Origin: Acanthococcus lagerstroemiae
Taxonomy: Eukaryota; Arthropoda; Insecta; Hemiptera; Eriococcidae
Length of the DNA stretch: 64,000 nt
Reading direction: 5' to 3'
NCBI GenBank assembly: GCA_031841125.1
Contig: CM063106.1
Coordinates: 33,910,001-33,974,000, forward strand
Position 1 is the stretch's first letter; each line of letters begins with the position of its first letter. Under the pieces are notes generated by a model. It saw only the letters and a list, made by a program, of their open reading frames with translations. It was not told the DNA's origin and ran no database searches. Below are positions 36,960 through 47,999 of the stretch, in pieces. Made by a program: the position numbers and the translations under genes.

Positions 36960-38060
36960 TAGGGCCATCTCTCATTCTTTAATCTTGTAATGTACCACCC
37001 CCCTCATTACCATTTGTCTCCTTTAATTATCTCCATGATATTTCTGTTGGTACTCATATACTTATCTTGTTATTTTTAATTTCTGAGATTTTTGTTCTAT
37101 CATTCAATTTGATTCTCAATATCGACCTTTCCATGGAGGTTTGAGTTACTGCTAGCTCCTGTTCTTCTTTTTTTGTTGTTAGGATCCAAGTCTGCGACCC
37201 GTAAGTGAGAGTGGGTAAAATACAACTATTAAATTCTTGCTTTTTGGACGAGTTTGTATGGTCTCGTCATGACATGTTTTAGACTCCAAAATTTTTGTCC
37301 ATCCCATTGCCTTTCTTCCTTTTATTTATTTTTGAAATTGTTCTTTTAACGATACACTATGGCCTAAATAGTTATATTCATGAACTTGTTCTGTTATTCA
37401 ATTTTCAGTTTCGATTTTGTGTGATGTTTTCCTGTTGCTGACAGCGGTGGCAGCCTAGATTTTTTTGAGCCAAAAAAAAAGAGTTTTTTTTAAACGCAAA
37501 AATTCTCTATATATTTTACTACAACTGCAAAACCTGTCTGTACTCTGTATTCTTAGATGAAGATGATTTTGGATTAAAAAATTCTAAATGGGGTGTAGCA
37601 ACTTGCTACACACGCTATACAAAGGCTGCCACCGCTAGTTGCTGAGAAATTTTGTTTTAATCATGTTTATTTTTAATCCCCCACATTTTAGACTCTTGTG
37701 CTATACAATTCCTTTACCATTAGCTTGAATTCATTCCCACTTTTGGACATTAGTGCTACATCATCTGTGAACCTTAGATGGCTCAAGTATTCTCCATTAA
37801 TTAGTATGCCTTTATCTTCCCATTTTAATTTCCTAAACATTTCTTTCAGAGTGATACTAAATATCATAGGGGATAGTGGGTCCGCTTGCTTGACTCCTTG
37901 CTTAACCTTACGGTATTCCTCTATATTGTCAGTTATTATCCTTGCCTCTAGATTATGACACATGTTTTGAATTAATGAAATTAAAGCAAGTGAGTATCTT
38001 TGGTTTTTCTTAGCTACTATCATGAAGTCATGTTTCAAGAGTCGAATAGTTCTTATCAGA
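36960..38060 (-). mobile_element. EN-RT LINE remnant (same family as 56.6-59.9 kb), interrupted by a MITE
   Basis: The minus-strand RT frame at 38038-37688 contains VKQGVKQADPLSPMIFSI, KGILINGEYLSHLRF and TDDVAL (catalytic DD). Past the MITE at 37442-37637 the 3' part continues with LPTLTYGSQTW and MERSILRIKLNDRTKIS, which match the copy at 59.6-59.8 kb. The 5' endonuclease part is absent. Confidence 0.85.
37442..37637. mobile_element. hAT-type MITE, 196 bp, exact 8-bp duplication, inside a LINE
   Basis: Left terminus CAGCGGTGGCAGCCT; right terminus AGGCTGCCACCGCTA. The inverted repeats match at 14 of 15 bases. The duplication GTTGCTGA is exact (37434-37441 and 37638-37645). No coding capacity. 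Confidence 0.93.
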
Positions 38061-38514
38061 TAATGTTTTTAGATTACCTGTGTCCTTTCTGAGAAAAACG
38101 GTAAAAATCTATATGTGGGGTCTTTCCCCAACATAACTCGAGATACACAGGGTCGGGGGAGTTGGGGATTGTTCCATTATTTAGGGTGTCATCCTCAAAA
38201 ATTTCTAGCAATAAAATCTTATATAGCAGTTTTTTCCGTTTCAACCTTGTGTGCCTTCGCAGTTTAGCTCCTGAATTAACTCTTGTTTTCGCCTGGAATC
38301 TTTCGAAAGCTGCTCATACAAAACGCTGCACGTCTGTATTTCTAAATTATTGTTCAGGAAAAATGTTTTAAAAAAATAATAAAAAACATATTATCTTTAT
38401 TTTTCTCTCTTCCAAGTTTTGCTAAAACATAAACTCAGCGATACGATTTAAGAATTTAGTTTTCTAAAGTATGTAGGTACTCTCGAAAATATAGGCTGAA
38501 GAAACATCCAATAC

Positions 38515-38790
38515 TGAACTTATTGCGTTTCGGAAATGAACTTTCTCGTTAGCAAATAAGTATGGCGATAACATGACGGAAAATGACTGTTTTGGGATTC
38601 GACTACCGTTAACCGGGGGGGGGGGGGATTGAAACAGAAGAACACTTTTACTACGTTTTTTGGAAATGAGTTTTTTCATTAGCGAATTTGTGATAACATG
38701 AAATAAAATGATACTTAGATGTACGAATTGACAAACTTTGGTGTTCCATCACGCGATTCCAAAATAAATGAACTTACACTGCGTTTTGGA
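38515..38790. repeat. Short interspersed repeat, two or three units
   Basis: Units of the form TGCGTTTYGGAAATGARYTT, TCRTTAGCRAAT and GATAACATGA occur near 38524, 38650 and 38780. A further copy lies at 44692-44840. The phrase TTCCATCACGCGATT follows one unit here and, as TTCCATCACTCGATT, the unit at 44.8 kb. A G12 run lies at about 38606. Confidence 0.6.
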
Positions 38791-39514
38791 AAAGTATCTT
38801 TATTTATATATACATTCAATGCAATAATAGTGAAATGTTTCATAATTGGCATGAGGATGGACAAAAAAGAGGCTCACAACATTCGACAAATCTCCCAGAA
38901 TTGGAAGCTGTGGTCAATAATTGATTCAAAATTGTGTAACGAGTGGATAGTGACATCTGGGATAACGCCCTTTCTCCGATGATCAACTTTTCTGAATTCT
39001 TCTAGCCTGTTCTGTCTGTGATACAAGTTTCAGCTCAATCTGATTTGTATGCAAGTCATGATTAGTCCTTATGTCAGTTAGAGGTGTTTTTTTATTTATT
39101 TGTTACCCTATCAGCTTGGTAATGTACATTGCTTTTTTCTGTATTATCTACGCGAAAAAGAACTAAAGATAGCATATTCCGTCATAAACACTAATAATCG
39201 GAAAAAGAGCGTCATTCATGTGTTCGTAAAACAATTATAACTTCCCTTCTATAAGATATTTCTACCATATTTTTATATGTACAACACGTGACTATAATCG
39301 GTGCATGTTTCATGGCGATACGTGTTATGGTTTACAGTTAGCAATTGTTCTGTCAGGTGATGTTACATATACCTCTAACTTTAAAAAAAAAATTAAATTA
39401 AATCAAGAAACCATGGGTTACAAATGATTTTCTAAATCTTATAAAAATAAAGGAGACTATAGCTACAAAGCTTATAAAAAAACTCTGAACAATAGAGACC
39501 TGAAGAAGAAATTT

Positions 39515-39695
39515 TTGGTAATTTCCCGAGTCGGCCAATTTTGAAACTGTTCATATGAATTTTTCATTTTCTAAGAACGTTTGTTTGTTTGTTTATTATT
39601 ATCATCTTTTTCAATTAAAAAATATTTTGATTGAAAGATCAACCAATTTTTCTTCTCCACCTTCAAAACTGAAATCAAGTTTCGTCTCTGGGTGA
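39515..39695. mobile_element. GGGACGAAACT-family hAT fragment
   Basis: AACGTTTGTTTGT, AAAAAATATTTTGATTG and the right terminus AAGTTTCGTCTCTG match the element at 10025-10568. The left terminus is missing and no duplication was found. This copy lacks the nested insertion seen at 10.2 kb. Confidence 0.7.
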
Positions 39696-40007
39696 GATAA
39701 AGGGAAGAGAACAAGAATACTAAAATTTATTGTAGAAAGGAGCGAGTGGACAACAGTGGAGGGTGTGCAATGTTCAGGAAAATAAGAGAAAAAAGCATAA
39801 AAGCTAAACAGTTACGTTTGTACGAGGAGGCAATGGGTAAAGGGTGAGCTCTCCAGAAGATTGTCAGTTGGTAATTTTCAAAACAGATCGGCGTCCCTGC
39901 ATTTAGTCACTGAATCTACTCGGTTAGGAAAGAAAAAGAAAAGCTCATCTTCGGACCGCCTATTTTATGATGATGATAGTAATAATAATAATCTAAGGTA
40001 TAGATCA

Positions 40008-40403
40008 GGGGTTCCCGACAAAAAATTTTCAAGGACTCCTGAAAAAAATCGCTATAATTTCGAGGACCCCTTATGTGTATTATAATGCATTTAAATATAC
40101 TTCAAATTTTCTAAAACTGTCAAATTCCTGACGAACGAAACATTTTCGGATCAGCTCGCAGACCCTTGAGTCATCCTCCGCGGACCCCCGTAATACTGTG
40201 TAATATCTCCCATTATGGCTGAAGGATTCATGTGAAGTTCAACAAATAAATATTACTCGTCTATCAATCGTTTTAATTTATAATCTAAATAAACGTTTCA
40301 AATGATAAAAAACAATCAGCGTTTCAAAAAAATTGAAAATTCTCATTCCGCAATCAAAATGGCTGATATCTGTTATACCCATGTGTCACTGTGGAGCCCT
40401 AGT
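40008..40403. mobile_element. hAT-like terminus (CAGGGGTTCCCGAC), probably truncated
   Basis: CAGGGGTTCCCGAC followed by GGACTCCTG and later GGACCCC blocks is typical of short hAT elements. A possible partner GTGGAGCCCTAG lies near 40391. The flanks do not form a duplication. Confidence 0.4.
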
Positions 40404-41750
40404 TTCACTTCTCAAATTTGGTCTAAATAAGCAGTTCTGTCAACGCTGCGTTAGTACCTTGACGAAACGGCGTTACGTACCCCCTTTCACTCTCATCTTC
40501 TACCTCTAGACCTAGCCCTTCTACGTACGTGTTCGTGCCCGCGCTAAAATTATTTTTAATTCAAAAAATAGGTAGGTATCTTCTGAAATCTATGCAACAC
40601 AATAATGCGAAACAATTGAGTCGATCATCTTTTACACGTTTCCGCTCTAATTTTGAAATCAAATTCTCGACATTTGGTTACCCTCAAGTATCGATTCCGT
40701 GTTTCAAGGATGGCGAAAGCGCTTACGCTCTTCAACCCCGAACAGGGAAAACGACTCACGGTAGTTTCTAGCCCCAGTTTTAACCTACTGGGCAAGATCA
40801 ATATAGCTGTGTGCGGCACTGCTGGTGTGAATGTAAATAACATGCCATTGCGTATTCCATATTTCCTTCTTCGTTATTACAGCTTGTTTTTTTTTCTATT
40901 TAATAGTTTTTCTTTCTTCGTCTGTGTTCGTGATTTTCATCACCATTCTCAATAATAAACCTGCGTCCTTTGAATAACTGCATTCAACAGCAATTTTGAT
41001 TGCGTTAGTGTTCGCGAATGCACCATTGGCCTCTGTTTCGTATACACTTGGTGAACCATTACAATCGTTCTGAGATGAAAATAATAATACATTATTACTT
41101 TCTACTCGAGACATATGCGTAAAATGGAAAATTGTGGTTCTGTTCTTGCAAGGCAACATGGTCAGCTCGAATCAAATGAATTCGATGTTTTTCGCGCTTT
41201 ATAAAAAATGAATAACGAACATTTTTGCTAAATTTCACGAATCATTTACATCGAGGATCCGCTCAAGCCAGCACCCTTTTCCCTATCCTTTGAGGCTTTG
41301 TGTTGTAACAAATTCGAGAAATAGGGTAGCGACCTATCACACGAACACCGAAAATCGATTTTTTTTTCAACAGTAGCGGGAGTGGCTCGCACGAGGGTGA
41401 ATTCGGCCGGGCCGTAACTCCTAGGATAATCACAATTGGGGTAGTGAAAATCGATATTACAGATTGATGTAGATCGTTGTCTGTAATTCCGAACCTTGAC
41501 ATTGAATTGCGTGTATTTTCTCTCATTATACTTCATTGTTCTACTATCTTTTTGGAGACAGAAAACTAAATCCCCGTTGATTAACAGCAAAAAGTTCACT
41601 GTTGGCCACATGAAATCGGATTTCTAGTTCGTATATTATCAGTCATGGAGAATTTGGTTGCCAGCGAAGGTGAAAAATAATCTGTAATCAAATCTTCCAT
41701 AAATTAAAAAAACGAATGGGTACATTCTGTGTAAATAAATTGCCGAGCGG

Positions 41751-41940
41751 ATATATAAAGCTGTTCTGACCGACACTTAAACAGAGGAAACGATAATAGT
41801 GAACGGTGTTTGAATTGTGTGAAGAACTGCGCTGTAGCCTATCTAATTAAAATATCGAGCGATAGCTTCACGCTGAATGCTGATCGCAGCTGACCAAATC
41901 CATTCTGCCCTAAATCGAAATGTCTGCAGCGGAAATTAAC
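41751..41940 (+). promoter_or_regulatory. Possible TATA promoter with short leader
   Basis: ATATATAAAG at 41751-41760 is followed about 25 bases later by unique, balanced sequence. An ATG at 41920 opens 15 codons (MSAAEINFEIDSHLR) up to a GTAGGT that could be a splice donor. Joining this frame to the exon at 49367 would hit a stop, so it is not an in-frame start of the TP53INP homologue. Weak call. Confidence 0.25.
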
Positions 41941-42066
41941 TTCGAAATCGACAGTCATTTGCGAGTAGGTGAAACATAGTACCTGATGCAGGTGACAAGT
42001 ATACTTTAATGCTAAAGGTCCTAAAATAAAATGCAGGATAGATTTCAGGTGTACCTTTTCTGAACA

Positions 42067-42415
42067 CAGGGATGGTCGTGGAGGGGGGCAACTTACCTCC
42101 CCTGTAGGAATTTTTCACTCAGCAGTTGGGAAAATTTACCATTTCAATCAAGTGAGTTGGGAAAATCCAACAAGTTGAAAGGTTTCTTTCTTTTTGTCTT
42201 TATTTTGATACTTGGGAATTCAGTTGAGAAGTTAGGAAAATTGAACAAGTCAAAAGGTTTTTGTTTGCTTTGATACTTGGGAATTTTGAGTTGAGTCTGT
42301 TAAAAAATCGAACAGGTCAAAAGGTTTTTTTTCGCATTGATACTTGGGAATTCTGAGTTGAGTCAGTTGGGGTTTCCGCAGCCCCCCCCCAGGAAACCTC
42401 TTCGGTACGTCTCTG
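42067..42415. mobile_element. Word-repeat hAT element (ACGTCCCTG family), 349 bp, exact duplication
   Basis: Ends CAGGGATGGTCGTGG and TTCGGTACGTCTCTG. The duplication TCTGAACA is exact (42059-42066 and 42416-42423). The interior repeats TTGGGAAAATCCAACAAG, GATACTTGGGAATT and TTGAGTTGAGTC. A C10 run lies near the right end. Confidence 0.93.
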
Positions 42416-42564
42416 TCTGAACACAGAAGTGCGCATTTCTAAATTAGTTAGGAAGCACATAACAAGGGCGTATATAGGGGTTCCTGGTGATTTGGACCCC
42501 CTTAGCAATAAAAATCAACTATTGGCACCTACAAAAATAGAAATCGGGGTGAGAGTGTAAAGGG

Positions 42565-44045
42565 CAGGGTTGGGAGGTGAAATACATTTTACATGTAAAA
42601 TAGTCGATGTAAAATGAATCAAAATGAGTAAAAAAAAACAAAAAACAAGCAGCTAGCTGCTGGAAGAGGTTCGGCTCTCGACTAAAAAATTAGAAACTAG
42701 CCTATCTCTTATTGGCGGTTGTTGGAAAAGATATCAGGAAAAATACCTATTGGTAATCATGTTTAAGGTCTTTCCAGGATATAAGAGCTGATAGATGTAA
42801 GGAAATTGGGATGACACTACACAGTACACACATACTAACAGTACATGGTAAGTTCAAAAGGCTTCAGACTGCAAAGCTGCAGGCTCCGCAACATTCGCAG
42901 TTCGATCATCTGGTCAAAGATATCAGCCGATTTCTAATTTCTGAAGAGCAATTGATCAACAGATAAAAGACTAACACTACTCCTAGCCAACCCTAAAAAC
43001 ATCAAATGATTAGTGAACAATCATCTACTTCTAAGGGAATGAAAATGTGAAAACAACGTAATATTCACCCTAGCAGATTCTTTGTTCGCTTGATAGTTGT
43101 TGATAATAATTACGCATAGGTAGGACATACATAGGTCCTGTGACTGATTCCTCTGAATAATGTTACACAAAGACATCAGTACAAACATAATGTTCACTTC
43201 AACATACTGATTTACTGATAACGTCTTTACATGCTACATACTACAACTCGTTCGTTTCTCGCTACTATGGTAACTGGCGACATTACTCAATTCAACCGAT
43301 TCAGGTGGCATCTTAGGATAAGGAAATTGTAACTCTTCATGCGCTAAAAACTCAGCATTGACATAAGAACGGTAGAAAGTCGCTTGATAATAGTTATAAT
43401 TATTAATCATGAAATAATCAGAACAATGTAATTCAGGAATGTTAACGGCTTCGACGACTCTAATAAAAACTTTCACGAAAAATACCCTATCAACACAGAA
43501 CGATAGAACGCACCGCTTATAGGAAAACCCACAGACATAACGAGAAACAAGAATTACTTTTCCGTATTATTCCGTTTAATGCTTCAGAAATGAGGGTAGT
43601 ATTGCGTTAAGATAACCAAAGCAGACAATCAGCGCTAGTAGTGTCAAGAGGTACGAACTAATATATTGGAACAGGAAAAAAAAAATTGAAATTTCGATTG
43701 CAATAGGCTCGGCTACTAGTAGCCGACCCTAAAAATTGATTGCACACAACTGGAACTATACACAGTCAAACATGGTCGCCTCCTTTATCATCCAATTTTA
43801 TAATTTATACTCCTTAAATTCACTATAGGTTACTCATAAGAAAGTAGAGTGTTTTATAGAAAGTGAATTACAAAGGGCAAGTATAAAACAATTTTTTTTT
43901 AATTGAGCAATTCAAGCCAAAACAAATTTTAACATTTTCCGCCTAACTTCTTAAAATTGGAACTTCAAATTAAAAATCTTCAAAGAACAAAAACTAATAA
44001 AAAATAATTATTAATAAATCTTATAGATTCCATTAAAAAAATCGA
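42565..44045 (+). mobile_element. TIR element of the CAGGGTTGGCAGG family, copy 2, with about 1.1 kb inserted
   Basis: Starts CAGGGTTGGGAGGTGAAATA, then TTTTACATGTAAAAT and GTCGATGTAAAATG words as in copy 1. Sequence matching copy 1 resumes at about 43735 (TTGCACACAACTGGAACTA) and runs to about 44045. The intervening 42640-43735 is absent from copy 1. The right terminus was not found. Confidence 0.65.
43234..43566 (-). CDS. Unrecognised open frame, 111 codons, possible orphan exon
   Basis: Open from just after a TAA at 43567-43569 to TAG at 43234. The first ATG would be at 43476 (80 residues). Composition is more protein-like than other open frames here: it contains HCSDYFMINNYNYYQATFY, FLAHEELQFPYPKMPPESVE and ends KRTSCSM. 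I do not recognise a family. It lies inside the roughly 1.1-kb stretch that interrupts a repeat, so it may be a piece of a mobile element or a captured host exon. A possible acceptor (TTGATAG) lies before codon 30. Chance remains possible. Confidence 0.3.
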   Translation of the reverse strand, partial: YGKVILVSRYVCGFSYKRCVLSFCVDRVFFVKVFIRVVEAVNIPELHCSDYFMINNYNYYQATFYRSYVNAEFLAHEELQFPYPKMPPESVELSNVASYHSSEKRTSCSM

Positions 44046-44691
44046 GTTCAAACTCATCATGAAAATCTTATTTTAGCCTGTCCATGGAAATCCGTTTTCG
44101 CTCAAGTATACCCATGACTGGAAGAAAAATGAAAGAACTTTTGCACAATCTAGGGAGAAATGGGGAGCTGCATCAAACCGGTCGTAAGACTGATAACGTT
44201 ATCATCATATCGTACTAAACATGTTCTGGTTTCTTTTGAATTTGTAAAAATATCTATGGTCATTATTACGTGGAATGTAAGGAGCAAAATGTAGATTTTC
44301 GTTGGTGTTTTCTTTTAACTAATGCTTTAGAAAAAAGGTTCTCAAACAGCTTTGAACTTTGTACTTTACTTACTTTGGACACTCGCACACATCTACCTTG
44401 GTCTTTTTCGTTATCAGTAGGATCACAATTAGGCTCCTCTACGCTCTTTATTCCTCGAAATTGGAGGGTGATGGTATCGAACTCACTGAAATCAACTCAC
44501 TCTAGCCAACTCATTTAAGCCCGCCGTCTTCGACGTCCTTGGCTCAATAACTCTGTAGATCCTAATTTTCCCCCAGTTATTGAGGAAAACTTGTTTCACC
44601 TTTAACGAATACGCCCTAGAAATTCCATTTTCAAAACTAAATGTTCGTGAAAATCAGCTGAAGGAAACCAAAAATTGTACCTATTGCGTTT

Positions 44692-44840
44692 TGGACTTAG
44701 AATGTACAGCTAATTAATTTACTGCATTTTGGAAATGAATTTTTTCATTAGAAATTATAGTGATAACGGAGAGTGAAAAATTTTTTGCAATTCACAAGAA
44801 ATATTAATAAGTTTGGGTTCCATCACTCGATTTTGTAGTT
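44692..44840. repeat. Short interspersed repeat, copy of 38.5-38.8 kb
   Basis: ACTGCATTTTGGAAATGAAT, TTTTCATTAG and GTTCCATCACTCGATT match the repeat at 38515-38790. Confidence 0.6.
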
Positions 44841-44849
44841 TTGGCGGTG

Positions 44850-47330
44850 TTGTAAGATTTTTCGTGTACTGCCCTGATTTCTATATTACTGGCCGTTTCC
44901 CTCTCTTTATGATAACTTTATCTTATGAACAGAAAATATCGTGCATAAAATCTTATTAAAAAGGTTGATACTTAGATTTTTCTCGACACCAGTTGGATAA
45001 GAACTGCTTAAACCTCTCCCTGGCCTAAATCAATTTTTTCTTAAACATAAGCGAATTGTTGAATTTTTCGTATAAAAAAGCTTCTCTATCTCACTTTGAA
45101 GTAGTTCACGCAGGCAAAATGTGCAACCCTTGTAATTGAAGAAGTGATGGTGGAGTCACAGCCGAAAACGGTTCTAAAATGGAAACTACGTACTTACTCT
45201 AAACTGAAAGTGAAACATTATTTGGAGAATTTTTCAGGCATCTTTTATGTCTGCCCCTATGAGGTTACTGTCTTGGTTTCTCTGGTCTTCTCTACGTGGT
45301 ATAAGTTTGCCCTGAACTTTGGCCTTCCCTTTGTTAGACTGCCTCGTTTCTTCATGGGGTGTTCATCCCCTCTCCTTCCTCTTGTGGACTTAGCTTCTCC
45401 ATGTTACTTCTTTTATCTTATTTTTGTGTTTATATTATATTTGTATTTCAGTTTTTCCCCTTTCAGTTAGTATTAATTACATTTCTTTTTCTATCGTTAA
45501 ATTTTTATCGTACATATAAATTGTTCTTGAAGTGTACGAGGAGTCCTGTAGTGGAATTTCTGGTGTGGGCCCCCTCCATCTACGAAATGAAAATACATAA
45601 TTCAGAATCTCTCGGGGTATGCTTGAGACCCTTCAAAATTCTTCTAGATATCTTTGAGACTTTTGTTGTGACTATTTCCACCTCTTCTCGAGATTTTTTC
45701 CAATTTCTTAAGACTCGCTGAGTCTCCAAATCTTCCATCAGTTTTTCTAAAATACTTGTTTAAGACTCATTAAGGATTCTTTGAGATGCTTTCAAACGTG
45801 TAAAACAATTTTCAAGGCTTTTCAACAGAATTGCACGGAGCAATTTACCTGTTTCTATTTCTTTCTTGGACGGGGAGGGGGGGGGGAGAAAGACTTGATT
45901 CACCGAAAATCCGATTTTCCAATCCGCAAACATTTTTAAAATCAACTAGCAAAAAAAGAAAAGAAATTCATTTATACTTGAATAAATAAGAAAGAAAAAA
46001 GAAAGGAAGTCAATATAGTTTTGGAATGGGAAGTATTAAATAGCACGAAATAAAAAATGTGATTGAACGAAATGTGAAGCCACGAAAAAAAAAGTTTAAA
46101 TTACGAGTTTTAAAATCGATATCACGAAATGACTTGCATACGGTATATTATGTTGTTTAAACACAAAAATTATACGTCATCGCGGATAACGTACATACTC
46201 GTGGAGATAGGAGATCCATGAGTTTAAGAGGGATCCAATTTTCTATAAAAATGATCATTAAGAATTTTTTCTTAAGTACTCTAGAAACGCCATAGAGGGG
46301 AGCTCTGAGGTAATGCTCGAGAGGGCGGATTTCAGGGCTTCGGTTGAGAGAACAAAAAAGAGTGGGTGTGTAAAAATTACCCTATTATTACAGTACATTA
46401 GAAATTTTTAGACCTGTTATTTATGCGAATTACCACATCGAGATCATCGAGGGGTTTCGAACTCAACGAATTCGTTTTTGATATCGGTTTGGCTCTTAAT
46501 CTAAATTTGTGGCTCCTGAGGAAGGGGAGAATCGATTCATAGATTTTTATCGCTCCAAAATTTGATTTTGACATTAATTTGTGCGCAATTGTAAATTTGT
46601 GGCAAGTATGATGGAGGCCGAGAATTTGAACTTTTTATTTCGGGCGCAGTAATATCGTGTCTCTTTTTTTTATTGTGTTTAGAAGGTATTAAAATTCCGG
46701 GCGTATTTTATTTTATCGTGTAAGTGAATTATACTGCGTTCTGAAGTTTAATTTTTTCTTCAAACTCTTTCTTTTTCTGTTTCGTACTTGTTACTGCGCT
46801 TGTCATTTATATATTTCGTGCAAATAGCATATTTCTTTCGTGAATTCAACATTACCATTGTGGGCCGATAAATGGGTCCCGTTTTGGAATGTTGCCAACT
46901 GATGAACATTTTGAAAACCAACAAGCAACACATAATTAATTAACAAAAATAAAAATCAGAAAATAATGTTGCTAAATCATAACCATTTAAAATTTCCACA
47001 AAAAAATATATAAGTAAATTAACAAGCAAAACTACGAGTAAATAATTAAATAATAATTTTTAAAAAATCAACATTTCTGAAATTTTGCGATTAATGGACT
47101 TTTTTAAAATAACCAAAAATACAAGTCATTGAAATTTGGCCAACTAACTGAGGATTTGATTCTACCAGCTGAGAGTCAATTTTTATAAATTTTCCAAATC
47201 TGAAATTTGTGAGCAGCTTCGTCGCACACTCCTTCGCAGTATGTCTTTGCTCTTCAAAATTCGTTATTCTGTCTTATTCTGAACTATTTTTGAGACTGTT
47301 CAAAACTTTCCAACCTATTGTATGCCTTCT
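44850..47330. other. Intergenic, no gene found
   Basis: AT-rich. It holds a word array at about 45600-45830 (GAGACCCTTCAAAATTCTTC, TTTGAGACTTTTG, TTAAGACTC), a G9 run at about 45885 and a SINE fragment at 46298-46355. Open frames at 45144-45721 have no recognisable domain. Confidence 0.4.
46298..46355 (+). mobile_element. SINE fragment
   Basis: AGCTCTGAGGTAATGCTCGA and GAGGGCGGATTTCAGGGCTT match the body of the SINE at 26930-27225 on its own strand. The tRNA-like head is absent. Confidence 0.6.
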
Positions 47331-47640
47331 TTTAAATCATTTGAAATCGTTCAATAGTTCTTTGAGATTTTTTCGGACTTGTTTTAGTTCATGCAGATGT
47401 CTAGATTGCGTCTTGAAAAGTCTTTAATTAGTTCGGAAGAGTTTTACAGATAGTCTTGGACCAGTCTGGGAGTCTTAAGCATTTGTTCCATGTCTAAAAG
47501 AGTTTTTAAGAAGCTCTGAAGATTTTTCAGTAAGTTTGGAGAAGTCTTGATGAGCCTCAAAGAGTTGAATAAATCTGGAAAAGTCTTGGAGAGTCGTAAA
47601 TATGTCTAGAAGAATTTTGAGAGTCTAAAACTTGGTGTGG
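47330..47640. repeat. Degenerate AGTCTTGA/AGAGTTT word array
   Basis: More than a dozen near-copies of AGTCTTGRA, GGAGAGTC and AAGAGTTTT words at irregular spacing, interrupted at 47640 by the GC-rich repeat and resuming at about 47930. Confidence 0.6.
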
Positions 47641-47915
47641 TGGGATGCACGCATGCCAAAGTGGCCCCTAGGACACCCCCCCCCCTAGGACACCGCACCC
47701 CCGGTCCCAGAAATTACCCTTTCGAGTATCGCATCAGTGACCAGAGGGACGCCTTGGGGCCAGGCCCGAGCCCCCATTCCTCCATGCCGCAACGGTGTGC
47801 GCGTCCTACTAGCGCCACCACCATGGGGTTCCCTACTAACCGAGGTCCGCACTCCCTGAGCGCTCGCCTGGAATTTAGGTCCCCCACGGCCGGACGCGCT
47901 GTCTCTCTTCACTCA
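47640..47915 (-). mobile_element. GC-rich SINE-like element
   Basis: Much more GC-rich than its surroundings. On the minus strand it ends GATACTCGAAAGGG, GGGGGTGCGGTGTCC and GCCACTTTGGCATGCGTGC. These blocks recur at 18967-19035 and 52255-52312, and partly resemble the 3' body of the SINE at 27 kb. The head has only weak polymerase III box resemblance. A word array resumes on both sides, so this is an insertion. Confidence 0.55.
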
Positions 47916-47999
47916 GAGTCTAGAACTTGTCGGAAAGACTCTTAGAGACATTTTGAAGAGTACTGAAGACTTTGAATGAAGCTTGAGTTAGTTGTGTTA

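Noticed and set aside
40529..40955. Overlapping open frames of 72-100 codons
   Set aside because: Mutually overlapping on both strands, no recognisable domain, no splice signals.
45144..45721. Two overlapping open frames of about 110-120 codons with hydrophobic stretches
   Set aside because: Phe/Leu-rich through T-rich DNA; no family match and no gene context.
47637..47945. 102-codon open frame in the GC-rich repeat, open on both strands
   Set aside because: Explained by GC-rich composition lacking stop codons; the region is a SINE-like repeat.
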